From: Eunapius fragilis
Lineage: Eukaryota > Porifera > Demospongiae > Spongillida > Spongillidae
Reading direction: 5' to 3'
Length of the DNA: 64,000 bases
Assembly (NCBI GenBank): GCA_963681505.1
Contig: OY811985.1
Coordinates: 1,908,713-1,972,712, forward strand
How positions within the stretch are numbered: the stretch's first letter is position 1; every line of letters starts with the position of its first letter. The translations under genes and the position numbers were made by a program. Shown piece after piece: positions 22,500 to 34,066 of this stretch. Under the pieces are notes generated by a model. The model did not search any database and was not told the origin of the DNA. It worked only from the letters and a program-made list of their open reading frames with translations.

Positions 22500-22630
22500 T
22501 GCGGGAAACACTGCATGCACCCACCTCACCAGAAAACACGCACACCTCACCACACAAACATGCACACCTCACTACACATACATGCACACCTCACTACACA
22601 TGCACGCACACCTCACCACACATGTACCCA
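22500..22630. repeat. CACC-rich minisatellite (part 2)
   Basis: Units such as CACACCTCACTACACATGCA match those at 21885-22105, suggesting one array split by unrelated sequence or two related arrays. Confidence 0.8.
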
Positions 22631-23066
22631 ATAATTTTGTGACCTTCATTGATTTCAACTGTGCTCAGAGCATTACTGAAACCAGTGTAGGTGAATATGG
22701 TAAACGTTTCATGAGTAAAGAACAGAACAACCAAACTGTAGAACTTCTGGATTAAACAATTGTGAATCTACTCATCTTTAGTATCATGAAAGGCATGAAG
22801 CAGACTGAACTAAATACGAAGTCAAAGGAACACATACACTGGTTGGGAGTTTAGCACACTGTTACAAATGGGATGAAACCTAGGTGCTGAAGACCTCTCA
22901 AACCAAAGTACTATGACAATGTATTGAGCAGCACAAACTTTAGTGAACTTTGTTTTCTACTCATTGTATAAATCATCTCTCACCTGTATACATATAGACA
23001 TATAAAGGTTCAGTGAAGGTTGGGAGTATCCCAAGTCAGCACCCATCCTTGCCATAAATTAGGGTT

Positions 23067-23095
23067 TATGCCCCCCCCCCCCCCCCCCCCCCCCC
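23067..23095. repeat. Poly-C run
   Basis: About 27 C residues lie in a degenerate interspersed repeat context (TATGCCC... GGCTAGGG). The run length is probably unreliable in the assembly. Confidence 0.8.
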
Positions 23096-23264
23096 GGCTA
23101 GGGTGTACAGAGGATCCTCTCTGTTGTGTGTTAGGGCCCCCTTCTCTGTTTTCAAGTACTCTCTCTGCGTGTTACACACACCCTTTCTCACTTTACCCTC
23201 CTCCCCTTCCCTCTCACTTCACCCTTCTCCTCCCCCTGTGTGTGGTGAGGTGTGGGTACATGTG

Positions 23265-23445
23265 TGGGATGATGATCACACTAGATGTCGACCACATTAG
23301 ATGATGACCCACACTAGATGATAACCATACCACAGGTGACGAACACACTGGATGATGACCACACTAGATGATGATCACATTGGATGATGATCACATTGAA
23401 TGATGACCCCACTAGATAACAACACTACATGACGACCACTCTGCA
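23265..23445. repeat. Minisatellite, about 19-bp GATGATGACCACACTA unit
   Basis: Around nine degenerate copies of GATGATGACCACACTA are present. A looser version of the same motif occurs at 25560-25740. The surrounding 22630-23060 and 23446-24247 show no gene. Confidence 0.8.
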
Positions 23446-24247
23446 AGTTTACTTATAAGTTAATAGAAGTTAACACTTATCCTTGTTTCACCAGTGCTGC
23501 CTTAGATGCAGTACATGTGGAGGGTTTGAATGACATCATGCATATTGTTACATAACTACAAATATTTATGTTAGAATTAATACATGAGCAGAATACACTT
23601 TCAATCGCATTTGTTCCTATTGGGGTTAGTGATTACTCGTACCCAGGCAGTATATAGTTATCACATCTAATGATGTAAGGCAATGCCATATGCAATTCCA
23701 CCATATTAATGGTGTACACTTTCAAATTTTTTGCTCTGCTGCTAAGAGTAGGATTTTTATACAACACATTAAACATGATCACAGTGGTTTAAAACCATAG
23801 TTGATGATGACATTTCTGAACCATGCAAGAAAAATTACACAATTGTTTCACAATATATTAATAATATAGCCTACTGTCATTAAACTGGTTCCATTAATAA
23901 TTAAAACAGTTTGAAAATCAAACCACAACAATCAAGATTACCAAAACAGACCACAGCAGTTATTTATGTATATGCTTATAGTGATCAACTGATTCATGTA
24001 TAGCCCTAATTCGGATCTATATAAATATCTATAATGTAACTAATATTACGTAATACAAATCAAGGCAAATCTATCAAGATATGGTAAGAGTTTCAATCAA
24101 TCTATAAATGTTCAGACAAAACAGGGATTGAATCTGCACCTTGAAGATCAGCTCCATCAGTAAAAACACATGCTATCAGGTTATCTTCCAGTGATAAGCA
24201 CCCACTTATATAGCAACATGTCGATGTGGACAGGAGCAAACACTATG

Positions 24248-24568
24248 CTATCCATTGCTGGTGACAAAGTAGTATCCTGCAGCTGATGGTATTACAGTAG
24301 GCTCATAAAGAACTTCTTTCTGGTATGAGAGAAAAGCTTCCTTGGTCTGATCTAGCTTTTTGGATCGATTAAGCTTGCTCCACTTTCTCCTCAGTACGTC
24401 CATTCGGTTAATCCAATGCTTTTTTAGCTTGTTAACTTCCTCCTTTTCGGTAAGAAGGCCTACGTAAGTAAGAAACAAACCAGCAGCCTCCCAATCACTT
24501 TTAAACTTCTTAATGTAGGCCTATTTATCATAAGCGTCTAAATTGCAGATCCTTCTCTTTTCGGCCAT
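24248..24568 (-). pseudogene. Small lysine-rich coding-like frame with internal stop
   Basis: From an ATG at 24568 the minus strand reads MAEKRRICNLDAYDK, a TAG stop, then AYIKKFKSDWEAAG and on through NKLKKHWINRMDVLRRKWSK to a stop at 24248. The same frame continues for about 90 codons after the internal stop, so I read it as one 107-codon frame with a nonsense change. The basic, helical, Trp-containing composition would suit a DNA-binding or MADF/Myb-like domain, but that is only a guess. Confidence 0.35.
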
Positions 24569-26100
24569 GGAACGCTTGAAGTAGTAATGTTAACTGTGTT
24601 AAAAAATTTGCGCGCTTTCACGTAATGACTCACTTATACAAACAACAGCAATCAAACAGCTTCGCATCAAACAAGAGACAACTACAATCGCAAACACAAG
24701 TTCTTATATACAGGTATCTGCATACGCGCGCACTACACAGAGCGCTGAACAATAGAACAAAGACAGTGCTGCCTCAGCCTGCCTGCGATAGTGGATACAG
24801 CAGGGTTCCAACCTCACAGAACGCATAATAGAACCCAATGACCACGTAAACACAGTCCCATGTATGCAATTATTAAAATAATTATTGATAGATTAGTCAC
24901 CGCATGTCTCGTGTTTGAAAGTTAGTAGCAGCGCTAAACGAAAAGTCGGTTAGAGTCGGCTAAGTCTGTAGATTGGAAAAAGATAGTCAACTCGATTCAT
25001 AGTTAACATTTCTTTCGTTTGGTCCTAGAATCGTGTAGAAAAGTCCTTGAAGTTGGTACATGGAAATTTTTACGCTTTTTAACCGTATAAAAAGGTTTAC
25101 AATTATTGCAAGTGTCATAATGGTACTTACAAATATAGGATCACTAGAAAGAGGAAACAAAAAGCTATCAATTCACATACTCACCTATTCATTTTTTAAT
25201 GCCAGAAAGCCAAAACAATTTAGAAAACATTAATGATGAAAGCACTTATAATATTCACTTTAAGTTAGTACACTTTATTCAAACTTCTGTTAATTTCTTT
25301 CTGACTTGAAATTCGAGTGGTATAATGAGTTGCAAAACAGTTTCTGAAATAAAACTAATACATTATTTTCATTCCCATGTCATCATCCTAAACCACTGTG
25401 ATGATGTCACAATTACATCATTAAACATATAAACAGCAGATAAAGTTGTGTAGTTTTATTCTAGTGTATGAACGATGTAAAAACACATACCTGCATTGCA
25501 TCTTCGTTTTTTAGATGGTGGCATAGCGGCATCTGATGAAAACACAAAATGCAGGTCAACATCAGATGATATCTGATGAGCACACTTAAATGCTGATCAC
25601 AATTAATGTTAATGATATAGATTTACCACTAGATGATGACCACTACTCGATCACACTTGATGATCAAACTACATATATGACCACAACTGATAATATCACA
25701 AAAGACCATGACTTCAGTTGATGATAACCACACCACTAGATGTCCTACTACTCTCCTGCATGCTATATGGTTACTAATTAAACGAGATTGTATAGATGGA
25801 TGGATGGAAGGGAAGGGCTCCATTGATACAAATTAAACGCAACTACCTGATACACAACAAACAATTAATGATCAAATAACTCCTACAAAACATAAGAGAT
25901 GAAGATGAAGGTTTGACTGTTCACTTTGTTAAAGATGCACCACTACAACTAAACTCATCATATAACCACCTGAAATTTTACCAGGACATGAAATGATTAT
26001 TGCTAATTCTAAAATGGTGTCAAAAATGGCACATTTAGGTTCACACTCATGGCTTTCAGTTCGACATGTGCTCATCACTGCACAACTTAACCCATATGCC
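24569..26100. other. No identified gene
   Basis: Unique AT-rich sequence with a loose GATGATGACCAC-type repeat at 25560-25740 and no persuasive coding region. Confidence 0.4.
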
Positions 26101-26109
26101 CCTACACAA

Positions 26110-27115
26110 AGCATGAACAAATAGGAAGGAAGGTAGGAGGGAAAATGAGAGGGAGTAAGAGGAAGAGGAGGAGGAGAGGAGGAGAGGAGGAGGGGAGGAG
26201 GATGGGTGGATGAAGGAAGATAGGAGGAGGGGGAGGGGAGGGGAGGAGGAGGATGGGTGGATGCAGGAAGATAGGAAGAGGAGGAGGGAGAGGAGGAGAA
26301 GGAGGTAGAGGAAGAGGAGAAGGTGGGGGTGGATGCAACGTGAAGAATGGAAGGAGCAGGAGGGGAGGTATAGATGAAATCAAAAGAAAGGAGGAGGGGG
26401 AGGGGTAGGTGTAATAGGAAGGAAGGTAGGAGGGAAAATGACAGGGAGTAAAAGGAGGGGAGGGAGGAGGAGGGTGTGTAGATGAAGGAAGATAGGAGGA
26501 GGAGAAGGAGGTAGGAGGTAAAATGCAAGGGAGTAAGAGGAGGGGGAGGAGAGGAGGAAGAGAGGAAGAGGGAGGTGAAGGGGAGGAGGATGGGTGGATG
26601 AAGGAAGATAGGAGGAGGAGAGGAGGAGGATGGGTGGGTGAAGGAAGATAGGATGGGGGAGAGGAGGGGAGGAGAAGGTGGGTGTGGATGCAACGGGAAG
26701 AATGGAAGGAGGAGGAGGGGAGGAGGAGGTGGATGGGTGGATGATAGAAGATAGGAAGAGGAGGAGGGAGAGGAGGAGAAGGACGTAGAGGAGGGGGAGG
26801 AGAAGGTGGGGGTGGATGCAATGGGAAAAATGATAGGAGGAGGGGAGGATGCAACAGGTAGAAAGGTAGAAGTAGGATGAGGAGGAGGAGGCGTGGATGC
26901 AATCAAAAGAAAGGAGGGGGGTGTTAGGTGTAATAGGAAGGATGGTAGGAGGGAAAATGAGAGGGAGTAAAAGGAGGAGAAGGGGAGGAGGAGGAGGAGG
27001 GAGGAGGAGAGGAGGAGGAGGGAAGAGGAGGGGAGGAGGAGGATGGGTGGATGAAGGAAGATACTAAGAGGTGGAGGGAGAGGAGGAGAAGGAGGAAAGA
27101 TAGAAAGAAAGGCAG
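26110..27115. repeat. 1-kb polypurine tract (GGA/GAA-rich minisatellite)
   Basis: The plus strand is almost purely A and G, interrupted mainly by T in units such as GGAGGAGGATGGGTGGATGA and GGAAGATAGGAGGAGG. Sub-arrays of about 50-90 bases recur. The long Ser/Pro/Leu frames on the minus strand are a by-product of this composition. Confidence 0.9.
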
Positions 27116-27486
27116 TGAATATGAATGCTCTAGAGAGATATGCCATACTAAGTAAGGTACTGCAGTTTGTGTACCAGAAAACTGACTGTGGCAAGCAAGT
27201 CATCTGATCCCCAGACTAGTGTAGAGCGTGTAGAGGGTGAAGAAGGTGGCCCCATGATTAGAAGGCATGGTACGTGATGCTTACATGTGCATGCCACTAA
27301 CTGAGCAGATATAGAAAAAGGGTGCACAATATAAACTACCATGAATATTCACAGCATCCATCATAAGCGATACATGTGAACGTACGATACTGTTTTATGT
27401 TGAAACATAGCGTACGAGCTTATATACCATGTAGAACGATCAAAGCTGAGTTCATTACCTAACTTCAAATTTAAAGGGCGTGACCA
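27116..27486. other. No identified gene
   Basis: Short unique interval between the polypurine tract and a repeat family A copy. Confidence 0.4.
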
Positions 27487-27895
27487 TTACATAATGGCAT
27501 ATTGGAATAGGGTAAGTGGCGCGAAATGTTGAATTACTTTGAAAATCCATATCTCCGTAACGGATAAGAAGAAACTTAACGATCTGCAGAAATCAATAGC
27601 TACAGGACCCTTCTATGTACACTCCAAACTTGACATGCTATCGTCACTCGTATCTGGAGAAATGTGGAATCTTAACCCATTGGGTTAGAGACCTTTTTAA
27701 CCATGGCATGGAAAATATCTAGAGCACCAAAATCGGTTTGCACAGAGAGAACTGATGTGTGAACAAGTGTACGAAATTCGAAAAGAAAATATAAAACCGT
27801 TGTGAAGATATGTTGCTTTGCGTAATGTACAATTTTTATAGTGATAAATTTTAAACTCCAGAAGGGTGATTTTGCTGGACACTGTCCCATATAGC
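27487..27895 (+). repeat. Interspersed repeat family A copy
   Basis: GTGGCGCGAAATG, ATCTCCGTAACGGATAAG, AGCTACAGGACCCTTCTATG and the end GACACTGTCCCATATAG match 4970-5360 in the same order with moderate divergence. Confidence 0.65.
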
Positions 27896-28054
27896 AATAG
27901 ATTAACATTACACATTACACCTAATAACACCTTATTTGAATCCAAATAACACCCGGAGTATAGTTACACCCTCCTTTTCCCTCACCTGGTGATTGAAGAG
28001 AAGTGACCTGTTTCTCTTTCTGTATTAGATCCATGATCTTATGTATCTGTTTCT

Positions 28055-28130
28055 TGTTCTCAGATATCTGTCCCAGATATCTGTCTCTTATTCTCAGATA
28101 TCTGTCTCTCTTTCTCAGATATCTGGCCTC
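28055..28130. repeat. Short tandem repeat of TCTCAGATATCTGTCTCT
   Basis: Three to four imperfect copies are present. The flanking sequence (27896-28420) shows no gene. Confidence 0.75.
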
Positions 28131-28423
28131 TCACAAATGATAAGTCATTCTGATTCTGTTGATTAATTACATAACAAGCTTAAACTATTACTAATGGATA
28201 GGTGATAGTAAATACCCTGTTCGATGGTATATTAAACAACCACTGAATTAAGACAACAATATGAATGTAGCAACCATTTGCATAACTGATATTGACCACG
28301 CAAACCAGGTAGCCAAATGAAAGACAAAGGTTACTGCTTTCCCCAAGCACATCAAGCATGTATTGGAAGTACAAGTATGCCCAAATTACATCAAAAGCCT
28401 TGAATGAATGTGGTATGCATGCA

Positions 28424-28639
28424 CTAAATACAAAACAATTTCCTTAGTTTCTTATTTTGCTGTACCGGCGATTGTTCTCTCTGCGACAAATCTTTCAATT
28501 CTTTTTTTAATTCTTCCGTGTCTCCATCCAATTTCTCTATGTCCTTGTTCAATTTTTTCGTGTCCTCATCCAATTTCTCTATGTCCTTTTTCAATTCTTT
28601 GATTTCCTCCTTCATCTCTTCCAATTTGAACATTTCCAT
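28424..28639 (-). CDS. Short coiled-coil frame, unrecognised
   Basis: The 71-codon frame begins MEMFKLEEMKEEIKELKKDI and is almost entirely heptad-like Lys/Glu/Leu sequence, with a 14-residue near repeat (DTKKLNKDIEKLD). Just upstream on the minus strand, CCCAG precedes the ATG, so it may be an internal exon of a longer coiled-coil gene. No partner exon was identified. The repeat could also mean it is a small minisatellite that happens to be open. Confidence 0.35.
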   Translation of the reverse strand: MEMFKLEEMKEEIKELKKDIEKLDEDTKKLNKDIEKLDGDTEELKKELKDLSQREQSPVQQNKKLRKLFCI

Positions 28640-29870
28640 TTCACTGGGAAAACATAGGACAAGATCACCCTATCAACACAAACAGACTCACACATACACA
28701 CAACTGCTGAGATCCAGTAACACCCATAGCTTCTGTGATCAAGCAACACCAATTGTGCGCAAGTTGAGATGTTTAATTACACCACTAACGCCTCCAATAA
28801 ACCTTCTCAAACAAAAATTACTTGTACTAGAGATGTCAACATTTACCTTCTTGTATCACTTGTCAAATAACAGGAGTCTCTGAAACAAGTAGTCTCCAAA
28901 CAGGAAGATGAACTGGTAGCTCCAAGCAAAAAACAATGAATTGATAATATCTGTGCAACCAGTACACTCCAGACAAAACAAAATCAATTGTCGCCCTAAA
29001 CAATGAATGAATTAATGACTGAATGAATAAATAAATCCATGAAAGGATACCAACTTATATTGTACTGAATTCAGTATCAACCAGCGTGCTTGTCATAAAA
29101 AATTGTGACAAGTCGCAGAAAAATCAACTATTCAGCAAGTCATATCAATAAGATACCACTCATCTATATCACGACACAAATGAAAATCACCATACACTAG
29201 TATTGGAAAGACACCTGATAGTAAAGTGATGAACACTCCCCTCTGAAAGTAATACCTGAATTTACCCTGTAATGTGGTGTTAAGCCTATCCTATTGCTTA
29301 ACGAAAGCTAATCTCACCATTGAAAACATTTAATGCTACATGAAAGGGAAGGTTTGGTGCAGACAACATAAGACAAGTATGACTTAATATGCACTGCAAC
29401 AATGAACATGTATAGAAAATTACGAAAGTAATGTAATGTTTTTGATCTGTTAACACTGATTGAAACTTGGATCGTCAATTGTGTGGGTGAACAATAAAAT
29501 AGTGGCCAGGAGTAAAGAGGTGACCAGAAGTGTAGAGAAAAGTAACCATGAAAAGTGTACATGACCATGACTGCAAAGAAGGTGATTATGAGAATGAATA
29601 ATGGAATCTTATCTATAACTACTAATGATTCAAGTCTTTTGGTTTATCATTTCAAGGCGATTGACATAATGTACACAATGATGCCAAACATCTATATCGA
29701 GTATCCGAAAGAGGTTACACAGGTTTTGATGCACATGGTTCATTATGAATTAATGAACTCTACCCATCGTAACTAAGAGCAAACAGCCAACCTACAATTT
29801 GATACACAAGTTTTTAATGCGAAATGTTAAAAGTAGGGTACCATTAGTGTAGAGAAGGGTGACCAAGAGT
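28640..29870. other. No identified gene
   Basis: AT-rich unique sequence; I see no coding motif, tRNA or repeat match. Confidence 0.4.
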
Positions 29871-29884
29871 GCAGAAATCGGTAA

Positions 29885-30490
29885 TCATGAGTGAAAAAAA
29901 GAGTGGCCATGATGTGATAGAGGAGTGTCCAAGAGTGCAGAAAAATGATGCCATGAGAAAAGGGTGCCATGCGTGAGATAAGGGTGCCATGAGTAAGAAA
30001 AGGGTGCCAGGAGTGAGAAAAGGGTGCCATGAGTGAGAAAAGGGTGCCATGAGTGAGATAAGGGTGCCATGAGTGAGAAAAGGGTGCCATGAGTGAGATA
30101 AGGGTGCCATGAGTGAAAAAGGGGTGCCACGAGTGAGAAAAGGGTGCCATGAGTGAAATAAAGGTGCCATGAGTGAAATAAGGGTGCCATGAGTGAAATA
30201 AGGGTGCCATGAGTGAGATAAGGGTGCCATGAGTGAGATAAGGGTGCCAAGGGTGCCATGTGTGGGATAAGGGTGCCATGAGTGAGATAAGGGTGCCATG
30301 AGTGAAATAAGGGTGCCATGAGTGAGATAAGGGTGCCATGAGTGAGATAAGGGTGCCATGATTGAGATAAGGATGCCATGAGTGAGATATGGGTGCCATG
30401 AGTGAGATAAGGGTGCCATGAGTGAGATAAGGGTGCCATGAGTGAGACAAGGGTTCCATGAGTGAGATAAGGGTGCCATGATAAGGGCAT
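29885..30490. repeat. Minisatellite, 20-bp unit GGGTGCCATGAGTGAGATAA
   Basis: About 25 regular copies with substitutions (ATAA/AAAA at the end, AGTGA/ATTGA). It decays at both ends into GTGACCATGAGTGCAGA-type units. Because 20 is not a multiple of three, all three minus-strand frames read the same peptide repeat, so the long frames there are not evidence of a gene. Confidence 0.95.
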
Positions 30491-30839
30491 CATGATGTCA
30501 AAAGGGTGACCACGAGTGCACAAAAAGGTGAAGAGAAGGGTGACCATAAGCACACCATGAGAGAAGGGTAAACATGAATGCAGAGAAGGGGACCACGACA
30601 GAAGACAAGAGTGTAGAGGGAAGTTGAATCACCCTCATAATTTGGCTCAACAAGTTAAAAAAGAGTAAATCCAATTCCAAACATGAACACACAAAAATAA
30701 AACCCAGTTCAATATTTGCCCTGACTAGCTTTCCTACTTCCACCACCTAAACCAGGGAGAAGTTCAATCTCCTGATGCCGTTCAGGACATTCTCGTGCAT
30801 GTATTTAAATGTGATTCCAACTTGCCTCCAACAGAAGAC

Positions 30840-31140
30840 TAACAGAGGAATCAGTAAACAGAGACCAGCAACCTCCAGACTGAACAGAGGAACCAGTAGT
30901 CAGGAACAGAGACCAGCAAATTCCAGACTAAACAGAGGAACCAGTAGTCAGGAACAGAGAGCAGCAAACTCCAGACTGAACAGAGGAACCAGTAGTCAGG
31001 AACAGAGACCAGCAAACTCCAGACTGAACAGAGGAACCAGTAGTCAATAACAGAGACCAGCAAACTCCAGACTGAACAGAGGAACCAGTAGTCAATAACA
31101 AAGACCAGCAAACTCCAACTGAACAGAGGAACCAGTAGTC
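30840..31140. repeat. Minisatellite, 48-bp unit
   Basis: About six copies of a unit containing AACAGAGGAACCAGTAGTCA and GACCAGCAAACTCCAGACTG. The unit is a multiple of three, so the plus strand reads a 16-residue repeat (RGTSSQEQRPANSRLN). A frame starting at 30775 runs through it. I regard a coding role as unlikely but not excluded. Confidence 0.9.
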
Positions 31141-32449
31141 GCCAAATAGAAAAACACGTAAGACACTTCTTAACAAAAAAAAAATACGTTGTTGAACCAT
31201 CACCCCCCTTCCCCCTACTCTACGCCCATGCAATAGCAATAGCATGATAACACCCAAAGCCGCCTACGTACAGTACGCTATCCATAGAAGCGAAGGCAGG
31301 TGCGGGACCGCCCTTCCCTGCCACCCTTATGCAGGCGTATGGCCCAGCTGGCCGGCGCAAAGTACGATAACTCTAGATTTAAACCAATTCCGAGGGGAGA
31401 GAAAAAGAAAAACTGTGACCCCAATATTTACTTACCACCAGCTTTTTTATTCCAATGCGATGAGCATGCGCACTCTAAAAGTGTACCGTAAATACTTGGG
31501 ATTCACGGATATCGGACTTCCATATAGGTTTTGACCCCGACTATGAATTCCGCGACCCTACCGTAGCTTCGCTCCCGACGATCGGATCGTCTAACTTGTT
31601 GCGGCAATCGATCTAGACGTCAAAACCGAGTAGTTTCGTCACGTCGTAGAACCGCGTGGTTGTCTAGAACGAAAAATACTGCAGCTGTCCTCGTTCCCTT
31701 CCAAAAATAATGGGCGGGTCGTCTTCTTCTTCTTGAGAACACATAACTCGGGACAGGAACACTTTTAAGCCATGAAAATTGCACCAATAGCTTTAGAATT
31801 TGCTGGAGGACTCGCTTTTAGGCTTTGAAACACAAAAGCCTAAAAGCCTACATACGGTCTTATCAAGTCTAATTAACCGATTACCGGCCAATTTAATTAT
31901 CCGTCAATACGTACGTTCACTGCCGTAGAATATTTTCGTAGCTGCCTCGAAATTGCGTTAGAAATAGGGATCGTCTTAAAAATGCGAACAAAAGCAGAGC
32001 GAAGCAAAATATGTATAGGCAAGTTTCTTTCTACCGTTAGTAAAGTCTCTATTGCATATTTTAAAACCTACGCTTTGTTGCGATCGTTTCTTTCTCCATC
32101 GAGGCGCTCGTGCAGTGAAATCGGTTCTTTTTCGGCAATGACACGAATGTTCGCATTTTCAGTCGAAATACCAAGTAAGAGGACTATTAAGTATTATGTG
32201 TTTTCTTTAAAATGTTGTTGCCTTACGCAAAAGTTATGGCAGCAGCTAACCCATGTTGAAGTGAGTTCTAATTATTGCGCGCATGCTATGCTCTGTTTGA
32301 GTACCCTCTTTCTGTAGGAACTGTGCAAGCCTAGCTGATTTTTAACCCATTTACCTTTGAAGGCCACTAATGGCACAATGTAAAGCTTTACTGCGTTTGA
32401 AGGTATGTTTGTTCACACAAGCTTCCCACACATGTGGTGGAGAGGTGCA

Positions 32450-33465
32450 ATGGTGATATGGGGGTGTAGTGGTGATGTGGACATGTAGTAGTGATGTAGT
32501 TGTGCCGTGGTGATGTGGGGTGCACTGGGGTGTAGGGTTGGATGTGTTCAGTACTGATGTGGGGTGAAGTGCGGATATGGGGTGATGTGGGGGGAAGTGG
32601 GGATGTGGGCTGAAGTGGGGGTGTGGGTTGAAGTGGTGATGTGGGTTGAAGTGGTGATGTGGGCTAAAGTGGGAATGTGGGTTGAAGTGGAGATGTGGGA
32701 TTCAGTGGGGATGTGTGGGGCACTGGGGATGTACGGGTTCAGTGGTGTGGGAGTTCAGTGGAAATGTGGGTGATGTGGGTACCCGGAAGCAGTGATGATG
32801 TGGGGTGCCTTGGTGATGTGGGGTGCAGTGGTGATGTGGGGTGATGTGTGGGTGCGGTGGTGATGTGTGGGTGCAGTGGTGATGTGTGGGTGCAGTGGTG
32901 ATGTGGGATGATATGTGGGCGCAGTGGTGATGTGTGAGTGCAATGGTGATGTAGGGTGAAGTGTGGGAGTGTAGTGGTAATGTGGGGTACAGTGATGTGT
33001 GAAGCAATGGTGATGTTGGAGTGGAGTGGTGATGTGTGGGTGTAGTAGTGATGTGGGTGCAGTGGTTATGTGGGTTCAGTGGTGATGTGGGATGATGGGT
33101 GGGTTTAGTGGTGATGTGGGAGTGTAGTGGTAATGTGGGGTGCAGTGGTGATGTGGGAGTGTAGTGGTAATTTGAGGTGCAGTGGTGATGTGTGAAGCAA
33201 TGGTGATGTGGGGTGCAGTGGTGATGTGTGGGTGCAGAGGGGATGTGGGGTGATGTATGAAGCAATGGTGATGTGGGAGTGGAGTGGTGATGTGGGTGCA
33301 GTGGTGATGTGGGATGATGGGTGGGGTGATAGTGGGTGCAGTGTTGATGTGGGGGGATGTGTTAGTGCAGTGGTGACGTGGGGTGATGTGTGGGTGCAGT
33401 GATGATGTGGGGTGATGTGGGGTTCAGTGGTAATGTGGGGTTCAGTGGTAATGTAGGATTGTAGT
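32450..33465. repeat. Minisatellite, 15-18-bp GTGATGTGGGTGCAGTG-type unit
   Basis: About one kilobase of variable units (GTGATGTGGGGTGCAGTG, GGGATGTGGGTTGAAGT). It occupies most of the TTAA-flanked element. Confidence 0.9.
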
Positions 33466-33739
33466 CTGCTTCATTCTCGTCCTCTTCCACTTCTACCCCT
33501 CTGTCCTCATCACTTCCAGCTGCCCAGCCCATCCATGTTATCATCACTACTGGCGAAGTCGATATTTACAACACAGAAGTCTTCATCCCTGTTCATGGAG
33601 TCAAAAACCTCTCCCAGTTTCGTCATATCTAATGCCATTCATTGATTGTGTTTTGTGGGTGATGGTATCTACAGCACTTACCTCACGCTTGGTACGGGCA
33701 TATACTACGACCCGCCTCTTGACTTTTTAAACGCGAGTA

Positions 33740-34066
33740 TTAGTCGGGCGGGCCCTACCACCGCGTTTGGTCGGGTGGTAGGGCGTCAAGCCTATACTGC
33801 TGCAATGGGCATTGCAGCTCCAATCGAATTGCAGCGTTCAAGTGGGTTCATTATCACCCAATTAGCGGTTGATGTGAGATAGCCCTACATGTATGGCTTG
33901 TGTCCGCTTCTGCCATTTTGGTACGGTGGTGGTAAACCACATAAATGTGTATATTATAATATAATGATATTCACAGCATATATTACATAACTGTTCTGCA
34001 CAAATCTTGGTATAGGCTTGACGCCCTACCACCCGACCAAACGCCGTGGTAGGGCCCGCCCGACTA
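33740..34066. mobile_element. MITE with 8-bp target duplication (hAT-like)
   Basis: Inverted ends of about 60 bp (TAGTCGGGCGGGCCCTACCA) are nearly identical. CGCGAGTA occurs at 33732-33739 and again at 34067-34074, an 8-bp duplication as for hAT transposases. The loop of about 200 bp has no gene. It sits inside the TTAA element. Confidence 0.82.

Noticed and set aside
26102-27203. Long Ser/Pro/Leu-rich minus-strand frames (over 400 codons) that look like a gene
   Set aside because: They are produced entirely by the polypurine repeat on the other strand; there is no domain, splice site or stable composition outside the repeat.
29885-30490. CRISPR-like array
   Set aside because: The repeats abut with no unique spacers, and the surroundings are animal DNA.
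29827-30553. Three overlapping repeat proteins of more than 200 residues
   Set aside because: The 20-bp minisatellite yields the same peptide in every frame, so openness carries no information.
30775-31050. Ser/Gln/Arg repeat protein from the 48-bp array
   Set aside because: The period is a multiple of three so the frame stays open, but the upstream and downstream context shows no exon and the array decays at its edges without selection on frame.
32450-33465. Repeat-encoded WVEVVMW-type frames
   Set aside because: They are translations of the minisatellite inside the TTAA element.
33646-33882. 78-codon frame
   Set aside because: It runs across the end and inverted repeat of the 8-bp-duplication MITE and has no recognisable motif.
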